Shown here piece after piece: positions 26,175 to 32,812 of a DNA stretch of 64,000 nt. The stretch is from CAVZXS01 sp963779325 (GTDB lineage Bacteria; Bacteroidota; Bacteroidia; Chitinophagales; Chitinophagaceae): positions 124,001-188,000 of the forward strand of contig CAVZXS010000010.1 in the NCBI GenBank assembly GCA_963779325.1. Reading direction: 5' to 3'. The first letter of the stretch is position 1; the number at the start of each line of letters is the position of its first letter. Both the position numbers and the translations under genes were made by a program. A model generated the notes under the pieces. It was not told where the DNA came from, ran no database searches, and worked only from the letters and a program-made list of their open reading frames with translations.

Positions 26175-26262
26175 CTCTTTTTGACCTATTTGACTTTTGA
26201 TTTATTTGACCTTTTGATTTATTTGACATATTAATTTTTTGACTAATTGACTTAATGACTTG
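26175..26262. repeat. Degenerate TTTGAC repeats upstream of yebC
   Basis: About seven short units of the type TTTTTGAC or TTTGATTTA follow one another directly before yebC. A similar run occurs at 39733-39763 before sucD. They are low-complexity repeats whose TTTG content could supply -33 elements; no function is shown. Confidence 0.6.
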
Positions 26263-26267
26263 TAACA

Positions 26268-26990
26268 ATGGGAAGAATATTTGAAGTACGTAAAGCCTCT
26301 ATGTTTGCCCGCTGGGATAAAATGGCGAAAAACTTTACCCGTATCGGTAAAGAAATAATTATTGCGGTAAAAGCCGGCGGCGCCGACCCCGGGCAGAACG
26401 CAGCGCTTCGTCGTTGTTTTCAAAATGCCCGCAGTGTGGGTATGCCCAAGGACCGTGTAGAAGCGGCTATAAAAAGAGCACAGGGTAAGGAGTTGGTAAA
26501 CTACGATGAGATTTTATACGAAGGTTACGCCCCGCACGGTGTAGCCATATTGGTAGAAACCGCTACCGATAATCATGTGCGTACGGTGGCCAATGTAAAA
26601 AGTCATTTTACAAAATGCCATGGTACATTGGGCAACAGCGGCAGTGTAAGTTTCCAGTTTAAAAAAATGGGTGTGTTTAAATTAAAACCCGAAGGGCTGA
26701 AGCCGGATGATATGGAATTAGAATTGATTGATTTTGGTTTGGAAGAATTGGGCGAAGGAACCGGTGAAAACGGTGAGGACATATTAGTTGTGCGTTGCGC
26801 CTTTACCGATTTCGGCAATATGCAAAAAGCATTGGAAGATAAAGGCATCAGTCCGATGAGTGCGGAATTGGAATGGATACCAACGGTGACCGTGCCGGTG
26901 AATGATGAGCAGGCGGCGGATATAAGTAAACTTATTGAACGATTGGAACAGGATGATGATGTGCAGAAGGTGTTTCATAATATGGGGTAA
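26268..26990 (+). CDS. YebC/PmpR/TACO1 family protein
   Basis: 240 residues starting MGRIFEVRKASMFARWDKMAKNFTRIGKEI. The following pattern (AGGADPGQNAALRRCFQNARSVGMPKDRVEAAIKRA, EILYEGYAPHGVAILVETATDNHVRTVANVKSHFTK) is diagnostic of YebC. The family includes DNA-binding regulators and proteins that help ribosomes translate proline-rich stretches. No metabolic neighbour suggests a specific target. A strong bidirectional terminator follows. Confidence 0.93.
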   Translation: MGRIFEVRKASMFARWDKMAKNFTRIGKEIIIAVKAGGADPGQNAALRRCFQNARSVGMPKDRVEAAIKRAQGKELVNYDEILYEGYAPHGVAILVETATDNHVRTVANVKSHFTKCHGTLGNSGSVSFQFKKMGVFKLKPEGLKPDDMELELIDFGLEELGEGTGENGEDILVVRCAFTDFGNMQKALEDKGISPMSAELEWIPTVTVPVNDEQAADISKLIERLEQDDDVQKVFHNMG

Positions 26991-27023
26991 CAAGTTATAA
27001 GTTGTAAGTGATAAGTTATAAAT

Positions 27024-27061
27024 TTAAAAAAAACTCCGCGACCGGTCGCGGAGTTTTTTTT
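27024..27061. terminator. Bidirectional terminator between yebC and 27101-28240
   Basis: Perfect inverted repeat with core CTCCGCGACC/GGTCGCGGAG, flanked by an A run on the left and a T run on the right. It serves both convergent genes. Confidence 0.93.
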
Positions 27062-27100
27062 AACCAAGCCCTAATTAATGCCTCAACCGAATGAAGAATG

Positions 27101-28240
27101 TTAATTTATTTTTACAGTATAAGGTTTATTATCTCCCGTAAATCGAACCAAAGGTTTACCTGATTGCTGCGCTAAAATTGTACTGCCGACCCGCACAGTT
27201 ACACTTTCCATATTCCAGTTATCACCCCCGATACCGCCGCCAAAAGATGTGACAAAAGTTATGCTTTCTATTTCTTCTTTTTTTACTGCGGTTGTAAGTG
27301 TTACGGGTACAGTTTCCGTATAGTTGCCCATCCATCTTGCACTCTTATTAATATTCGCAATTTTTTGCTCAGGCTTGCCTCCTTTAAATTTTATAATTAC
27401 GGAAACATTATCGTTGCCGCCTCTTAAATCATCACCGCCTGTTGTTATGTCAAGCAGTAATTCGCTTACAAGACCCGGCGGCATCATAACACCTTTGGTA
27501 GACGTATTTGTCACAGGCGGTGTGCTGAAGTTGTATTTTTTATTTACAAAATAAGTATGCCATTGGCAATTGACATTGTTAGGTTCATCTTTATAATAAT
27601 AAATTTGTTTGGCGGGGTTGGCTTTCAAAATTTTTGTAACAGCAGGAAAATTAGGATCGCAAACCATTATTTCAAGGTCTTCTTTAAAATTTCCCAAATC
27701 GCCTTTATACCTGCCGCCGTTGTATCCAATAGCCAATACCTGGTGGTGCGGACCCACGCCACCGTTACCCGGCTTAAATAAACCAAGCGGAACAGGGTTG
27801 CCTTTATCAATTTCTGTTTTTAATTCCTGTAACCTGCCGCCATTAAAGCCCTGCAGACCCCAGTTAAAAAACTCCGTATTTCTTGAACCGAAAGGATTGA
27901 AGAAAAGTTCGGCCCATTTATCCGTATTGTCAAGTACAGAGCTGCGTTGTCTTCCCCAAATGTATTCGTAAAGCGGTGTACCTGCGGCAGGTTTGTAATT
28001 CTGAGAAGGTACAGTTTTGTTAGCTTTAAAATAATCCAGCCCGGCATATACCATGCCGCCGCAAAAACCTGACATGCGGACGTCGTTTATTACTTCAACA
28101 GAGAAACTGTTTACAAATTTAAAACCATGTATTTCGGGTTTAAAATTTGTTGACCGGGCGCCAATTTGTGCATTAGTATTTAATGATGAAGCCAAAATCA
28201 ACATCATTAAAAAACTTAATTGGTTTAAAATCTTTTTCAT
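27101..28240 (-). CDS. Secreted papain-like cysteine peptidase homologue with C-terminal beta-sandwich
   Basis: 379 residues with a Sec signal peptide ending NTNAQ. The N-terminal domain has SGFCGGMVYAGLDYF (Cys60 at the start of a helix), GPHHQVLAIGYNGG (His165/166) and MVCDPNFP (Asp195). This is the Cys-His-Asp order of papain/C39-like folds. The C-terminal part (about 255-375) has SVIIKFKGGKPEQ, ARWMGNYTETVPVTL and GGGIGGDNWNMESVTV, a PLAT-like beta-sandwich pattern. Its 84-bp leader is nearly the same as that of the cytolysin gene upstream and contains the same operator, so the two are co-regulated. It may process the cytolysin, a target cell surface, or nothing at all; activity is inferred from motifs. 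Confidence 0.72.
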   Translation of the reverse strand: MKKILNQLSFLMMLILASSLNTNAQIGARSTNFKPEIHGFKFVNSFSVEVINDVRMSGFCGGMVYAGLDYFKANKTVPSQNYKPAAGTPLYEYIWGRQRSSVLDNTDKWAELFFNPFGSRNTEFFNWGLQGFNGGRLQELKTEIDKGNPVPLGLFKPGNGGVGPHHQVLAIGYNGGRYKGDLGNFKEDLEIMVCDPNFPAVTKILKANPAKQIYYYKDEPNNVNCQWHTYFVNKKYNFSTPPVTNTSTKGVMMPPGLVSELLLDITTGGDDLRGGNDNVSVIIKFKGGKPEQKIANINKSARWMGNYTETVPVTLTTAVKKEEIESITFVTSFGGGIGGDNWNMESVTVRVGSTILAQQSGKPLVRFTGDNKPYTVKIN

Positions 28241-28304
28241 TGTTTTGCTTTTTAGTTTAATGATTTATTACAATTCAAAATTGTACTAAACCGGCGCCAT
28301 AATC

Positions 28305-28324
28305 AACTACATAAGCATGTAGTT
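28305..28324 (-). promoter_or_regulatory. Operator site A (CTACAT-N4-ATGTAG)
   Basis: Perfect inverted repeat AACTACAT, AAGC spacer, ATGTAGTT, centred about 74 bp upstream of the 27101-28240 start. It is one of four copies in 27-33 kb and a likely binding site for the NarL-type regulator encoded at 32126-32761. Confidence 0.75.
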
Positions 28325-28392
28325 AACACCTGTGTATATTAAATGCGAACCGGTGCAAAAATCATCACTTGCTGATGAAAATGTAAGAACAA

Positions 28393-28423
28393 AAAGCAAA
28401 AGCCGGAGATGATACTCCGGCTT
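28393..28423 (-). terminator. Terminator after the cytolysin gene
   Basis: 10-bp perfect stem AAAGCCGGAG/CTCCGGCTTT with a 6-nt loop, then T-rich sequence on the minus strand. It separates the cytolysin unit from the 27101-28240 unit. Confidence 0.88.
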
Positions 28424-28447
28424 TTAAAATCTGTTTATTTAATCACC

Positions 28448-30169
28448 TTAATTATTAGTTACCGTAAACAATGCGTAAAAACAATGTACCCTGTCAGAGT
28501 TTGAACAGAACCTGCCGGCAGTAAATGTTCCGTATTTATAGTTCCCGGGTCTTGCCTGTATCATATCACTTGCTGCAAATACTTCGTTCAGCATTTTGTC
28601 TACTACTTCCACACGTCTCATACCATGTTCACCAAGCGAAGCCAGATCATTATCCTTATGTCTTGTATTTATTTCTATTTTAAACCGGAGCATCACCCTG
28701 TTTTCGGTAGCCAACCGCGGATTGAGTGCAATATTTTTCATGCCATTGGGTACATCTCTTATCTCCGGCCGTATTGTATTACCTGCTCTTATATCCGCAT
28801 GATTAATGACCGTCCTGTTAGGCGCCCCGGCTGTATGGTTCCACATTACACCGGTCCACAACTGCTTTACAGGCACTTTTTGCGCATTTGTTTCCCACAC
28901 TTCTACTTCTACTTTACCCCAGGCATAACTGCAATCACCGCTGTGCACATCTTCTATCGCCACATTATGAAATTGGATACGAATACCTTTTGCCGGCACA
29001 CAGTTTCTGTCGGTATAGGTTGTAGTAATACGTGTTGCGGCAGTAGCATTATCATTCAGGTATTTTAATTCGTAACTAACTGCAACCGGCGCAACCGTCG
29101 GATCTAAACGCATACCGCTCTGTACATAATCATCAAAAGATTGTAATTGGTTCGGAGAAGTAATAGTCATTGTATTCGCGGCATCGCCGCCAAAGAAAAA
29201 ACCTTTTACCTGCATAGAAGCCATTGTTCTTTGATGCCGCACACTACCCCTTACACCACCCGAAACGCTGCCGGAAGTATACTGCACACTTAATGCCGCT
29301 TCTATTGATTCCTGGCTCGAGTCGGAGGCTATCATAATATATCCCATTCTGCCATAGTTTACTTTGTTAATATAAACTAAGTTGGAAGGCAATGAAGGAT
29401 TATCAATCAGGCTTCTTCCATCGGGACGATTAAGCCGTATAGAAAAATATACCTGCGTTAATTTGGCGATGAAAACACTTTTTTTAGTTGCTTTCATATA
29501 ATTAAAATCAGCATTTAAGTCTACACCATAACCCGTAAAATTTGCGCCTATTTCAAATGCCAGTTCTTCTGATGAGCTGATGGATTCTACATCAACGGCA
29601 ACGGCCGCAGCATTCTTTACTCTTTCACTTCTTCTCATCAATGTACCGATACCGTCACTAACACCGCCCAAACTTGGTTGAACATTTACAATAGTAGAAC
29701 CGGAAAAGGAGGCGGAAAAAAGATCGGTGTTGATATCATACGGTTTTAACTGAAGATCGACGGGTGCATTGTATGTGCCTTCAATAAATGCATTCTCGTA
29801 ATAAATTGCGCCGGGGAAAATTTTATCGTTTTGATTTCCCAAAACTATCTTCTCGTAGTCGCCTTTATCTGCGCTCACTACGGACTCAGTACAATACCTG
29901 CCGTTCTCGTCGGGTTGATTACTAACATTTTCTGAAGTAACATTTTTGGTAACAGCTTTGGTACCCCGCTGCATCCTGAAATTTGGATTAGCCGCACTTA
30001 CAGGGACAATATTTCTGACAACCGGGCTGCTCTTGACAAAAAAGGGAACGTTACCTTTCAACTTTAAAAGAGTGCCGCCCGAAATTTGTTTTACGGGTAA
30101 GGGTTTTATTTGCGAAAAGCAACTGACTGCCATCAAGATTGCGATACTTAAAATAAAAATTTTTTTCAT
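28448..30169 (-). CDS. Cholesterol-dependent-cytolysin-like (CDCL) pore-forming protein
   Basis: Start ATG 30169 gives a signal peptide (MKKIFILSIAILMAVSCFSQ); a TTG 13 codons upstream is unlikely. The cleavage site and Cys17 leave open a lipoprotein form. 573 residues. CDC-family landmarks in order are NDKIFPGAIYYENAF (about 114-128), VYFSIRLNRPDG (240-251), YINKVNYGRMGYIMIASDSSQESIEAAL (the YGR signature, 272-274), a glycine-rich segment (300-309) and a beta-rich domain-4-like C-terminus. The Trp-rich undecapeptide of cholesterol-binding cytolysins is absent, placing it with the CDCLs known from Bacteroidota. These oligomerise into large membrane pores and, as I recall, often act as two-component pairs with protease activation. 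No second CDCL is in the window. A regulator site lies 75 bp upstream. Confidence 0.86.
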   Translation of the reverse strand: MKKIFILSIAILMAVSCFSQIKPLPVKQISGGTLLKLKGNVPFFVKSSPVVRNIVPVSAANPNFRMQRGTKAVTKNVTSENVSNQPDENGRYCTESVVSADKGDYEKIVLGNQNDKIFPGAIYYENAFIEGTYNAPVDLQLKPYDINTDLFSASFSGSTIVNVQPSLGGVSDGIGTLMRRSERVKNAAAVAVDVESISSSEELAFEIGANFTGYGVDLNADFNYMKATKKSVFIAKLTQVYFSIRLNRPDGRSLIDNPSLPSNLVYINKVNYGRMGYIMIASDSSQESIEAALSVQYTSGSVSGGVRGSVRHQRTMASMQVKGFFFGGDAANTMTITSPNQLQSFDDYVQSGMRLDPTVAPVAVSYELKYLNDNATAATRITTTYTDRNCVPAKGIRIQFHNVAIEDVHSGDCSYAWGKVEVEVWETNAQKVPVKQLWTGVMWNHTAGAPNRTVINHADIRAGNTIRPEIRDVPNGMKNIALNPRLATENRVMLRFKIEINTRHKDNDLASLGEHGMRRVEVVDKMLNEVFAASDMIQARPGNYKYGTFTAGRFCSNSDRVHCFYALFTVTNN

Positions 30170-30234
30170 TGTTTTGTTTTTTTGTTTAATGATTTTTTTA
30201 CATTTCAAAATTGTACTAAATCAGGGCCTTAATC

Positions 30235-30254
30235 AACTACATAACCATGTAGCT
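30235..30254 (-). promoter_or_regulatory. Operator site B
   Basis: AACTACAT, AACC spacer, ATGTAGCT: one mismatch from a perfect 8-bp inverted repeat. It is centred about 75 bp upstream of the cytolysin ATG, the same position as site A relative to its gene. Confidence 0.75.
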
Positions 30255-30351
30255 AAATAGTGATACTCTTGAATGAACCTGCTGTTAATTTAACGGGAGG
30301 AAGAAACGGTAAAAAAGGAGGTATTCCTCAATTTGATTTATGAGAATCCTA

Positions 30352-30834
30352 TTATTTGCTTTTTTGCTGCAAACTCACAGTTTCAAATTTTCCCTCCGTC
30401 ATTCTTATTTTATTTCCCGCTTTATCCTGCAGTTCTCCTTCAAAGGTTCCTGTCAGCAATAAAAAAGGGCCTTGTTGTTTTACCGTATTGATCACAATCT
30501 TTACATAATCGCCGGTTTGTTTTACAGAATAGGTTTTATGGTTAATGGTAAAATCTGCTTTACCGGATTTGCTATTAATATAAAAAATGCCCGGCCCTTT
30601 TATTTCTTTCCATTCTACACCGGCTATCATGTCTTCTTTATTGGCGGCGTTAATGAATCCTGCCAACGTTTGTTTTACAGCATATGCTCTTGCATGACTC
30701 GAATCGGCCGAATACAACCGGCCATTGCACCGAAACGATAAAGAACCTGATGACCTTACAGTTTGAGAGCATATACTTGCAGCCGGCAAACCTATAAGCC
30801 ACAACAACAATATTATCTTTACATATAATTTCAT
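30352..30834 (-). CDS. Secreted protein of unknown function (cytolysin locus)
   Basis: 160 residues with a signal peptide (MKLYVKIILLLWLIGLPAASICSQ). The mature part is beta-rich, with FRCNGRLYSADSSHARAYAV near its start and FLLLTGTFEGELQDKAGNKIRMTEGKFE near its end, a pattern like small Bacteroidota lipocalin/DUF6252-type folds. It starts 80 bp after the 30915-32015 stop with no terminator between, so it is probably read from the promoter behind operator site C. The function is unknown; self-protection or toxin assembly are possible by context only. Confidence 0.7.
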   Translation of the reverse strand: MKLYVKIILLLWLIGLPAASICSQTVRSSGSLSFRCNGRLYSADSSHARAYAVKQTLAGFINAANKEDMIAGVEWKEIKGPGIFYINSKSGKADFTINHKTYSVKQTGDYVKIVINTVKQQGPFLLLTGTFEGELQDKAGNKIRMTEGKFETVSLQQKSK

Positions 30835-30914
30835 ATTCGCTTCTCACATAGTGTTACTTTGGCCACAGGCAGCAATAAGGGTTTGGATTATTTTGCAGTT
30901 TTCTTTTATACAAA

Positions 30915-32015
30915 TCAGAGTTTTATAATCTCTGTCAAAAAGCCTTTTACCTTTGTACCGGCTTTGCCCGTCTTCACTTGATCCATCTTCTTTTTTATTT
31001 TATTAGTAGCGCCTGTTACTATCCTGTCTACACCAATATTAAATTTTTCAACGATGTAAGCTTTCATCTTATCTACTTTAGCCTTTACCATTTCTTCATT
31101 CATCCTATTATTACCCGGGTTTTCATTCATAACACCGTTGCCCGAACCGTTATCACTTGCTGCAGGCAATTGCTCCATTCCGTTTATTTGTATGTTCAGG
31201 TTAGGATCCGCCGCCATAGCCTGACCTAATGTATCCAGTATGGGCAACGATTCTTTTGTAACTTCATTCGTTTGCTGATTGAAATTGATATCATTGGTAA
31301 CTACCGAGCCTTCTGCAAATAATTGTTTTATTAAAAGACTGCGGGCATCCGCATCGCCTGATGCGATACGTACATTACTTATATAAATTCCTTCGGGAGG
31401 AGACGGTACGGATTCGCCACCTGCTATAAAAAAGTTGTTTCGGTATTCCGGGGTTATCAACTTCGGCATATCGGCTACTTTAGTTTCGTCGAGGTAAGCT
31501 CTGAAACGGGTTTTGTTTACAGCAATACTTACATGCAGAACCCTGTCCATATAACCGGCCATACTAAAGTTCTTTGAGCCCACGTCCATTACATCTTTAC
31601 CAATCACTACATCGGGGTAACCTGTCATATTTTGCAATGTAATGCCGATTCTTTTATAAAAAATATTACCGGCGGCAACATCGCTGATGGGTGTGATGCC
31701 GAAGACAGCGCGGCAAGATTCGTTTTTCATTACCAGGTCAAATTCTACAGTAAAGTGTTCCGGCAGTTTCTTTTTCAACTCGGGGTTTACAGCAACGTTT
31801 CCGTTTACCTTTAACCATTTTCCCGGAAAACCATCTAATTCTACAACTTCACCGCCACTGTTGGTACTCCACTTTGCCGGAAAATCACCAACAGTATCCC
31901 GATCAAACTTGTCTTCAAAAATTACATTGTAGCCCGGTACGAAATCTGCTGTTTGTGCCGCTAAAAAATTTACGCACAAAAACAGGATAAGAATTAATGC
32001 AAATGACTTTTTCAT
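30915..32015 (-). CDS. Secreted LamG/OmpA-like two-domain protein (cytolysin locus)
   Basis: 366 residues with signal peptide (to FLAAQ). Residues about 28-215 look like a concanavalin/LamG-type beta-sandwich: NVIFEDKFDRDTVGDFPAKW at the start, KLPEHFTVEFDLVM and FRAYLDETKVADMP later. Residues about 225-366 resemble an OmpA-like peptidoglycan-binding domain (VVTNDINFNQQTNEVTKESLPILDTLGQAM, VDKMKAYIVEKFNIGVDRI). It is probably an envelope protein tethered to the cell wall with a surface-binding head. Operator site C lies 58 bp upstream, so it is a likely member of the same regulon as the cytolysin. Confidence 0.7.
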   Translation of the reverse strand: MKKSFALILILFLCVNFLAAQTADFVPGYNVIFEDKFDRDTVGDFPAKWSTNSGGEVVELDGFPGKWLKVNGNVAVNPELKKKLPEHFTVEFDLVMKNESCRAVFGITPISDVAAGNIFYKRIGITLQNMTGYPDVVIGKDVMDVGSKNFSMAGYMDRVLHVSIAVNKTRFRAYLDETKVADMPKLITPEYRNNFFIAGGESVPSPPEGIYISNVRIASGDADARSLLIKQLFAEGSVVTNDINFNQQTNEVTKESLPILDTLGQAMAADPNLNIQINGMEQLPAASDNGSGNGVMNENPGNNRMNEEMVKAKVDKMKAYIVEKFNIGVDRIVTGATNKIKKKMDQVKTGKAGTKVKGFLTEIIKL

Positions 32016-32063
32016 GATGATTAATAATTTTATGTAAAACTAACAGCGCCGGATACAGAAGAC

Positions 32064-32083
32064 AACTACATAATTATGTAGTG
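32064..32083 (-). promoter_or_regulatory. Operator site C
   Basis: AACTACAT, AATT spacer, ATGTAGTG. The inner 6-bp arms are perfect and one outer base differs. Centred about 58 bp upstream of the 30915-32015 start. Confidence 0.72.
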
Positions 32084-32125
32084 ATGACCGGAAGTAAAAA
32101 AAGCAGTGGAAAATCAGCAGGAAAA

Positions 32126-32761
32126 TTATACAAGTTTATCCTTAAGCGCTTTGGAAACAGCTTCGGTAGCGGAGTGCACATGTAACTTATCGTAAATTTT
32201 TTTAATGTGGAAGCGAACGGTGTCGATACTTATTTTCGTTTCGGCCGCAATCATTTTGTAGCTGTACCCGTTTACAAGAAATTGAAGTATGGCGGTTTCT
32301 TTTTCAGACAAATCACTTTTTTCCTGCTCTGTTGTTTTGGCCTGCGGCACCATTTGCAAAACTTTTTTAGCTACCGAACCCGTCATGGGGGCGCCGCCCG
32401 TAAGTACGTTGCGTATAGCAGCCGGAATTTCCTCCGTAGCATATCTTTTTATAATATAACCGGATGCGCCGGCACAAATGGCATTAAAAATATTTTCATT
32501 GTCCTCCAAAACCGTGAGCATAATAATCGGCAGCTTATCATTCGTCTTCCTTATTTTCTTTACGGCTTCTACACCGTTTACCACAGGCATATCGATATCC
32601 ATTAAGATCACATCAGGTTTCATTTCTTTTATATCCGTCTCTACGGTTTCTGCATTGGGCATCATTGCCATCAATTCAAAATCATCATTCTCTTCAATCA
32701 ATGCTTCAAGGCTCATTCTCAATGCTTCGTTATCATCGTATAATAAAACTTTTACGCTCAT
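32126..32761 (-). CDS. NarL/LuxR-type response regulator
   Basis: 211 residues. The receiver domain (1-~120) has the acidic pair DD (9-10), phospho-acceptor Asp55 in VILMDIDMP, and the switch Thr/Lys region (MLTVLED). The C-terminal LuxR-type HTH (about 150-210) reads LSEKETAILQFLVNGYSYKMIAAET then DTVRFHIKKIYDKLHVHS. It is the partner of the upstream histidine kinase, 43 bp away. An inverted repeat of the kind bound by dimeric NarL-type regulators lies in that gap and upstream of the nearby secreted-protein genes, suggesting direct and autogenous control. Confidence 0.92.
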   Translation of the reverse strand: MSVKVLLYDDNEALRMSLEALIEENDDFELMAMMPNAETVETDIKEMKPDVILMDIDMPVVNGVEAVKKIRKTNDKLPIIMLTVLEDNENIFNAICAGASGYIIKRYATEEIPAAIRNVLTGGAPMTGSVAKKVLQMVPQAKTTEQEKSDLSEKETAILQFLVNGYSYKMIAAETKISIDTVRFHIKKIYDKLHVHSATEAVSKALKDKLV

Positions 32762-32796
32762 ACATTAAAAATAAACAATTGTGCCAAAAAAAACTC

Positions 32797-32812
32797 CTAC
32801 ATGATTATGTAG
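32797..32812 (-). promoter_or_regulatory. Operator site D at the kinase/regulator junction
   Basis: CTACAT, GATT spacer, ATGTAG. On the minus strand the stop codon of the histidine kinase lies inside the site, and the response regulator starts about 43 bp from its centre. It fits an internal autoregulated promoter. Confidence 0.68.

Noticed and set aside
26175..26262. TTTGAC runs considered as a tandem-repeat regulatory array
   Set aside because: Units are irregular in length and sequence; a similar run before sucD suggests low-complexity sequence. Kept only as a low-confidence repeat.
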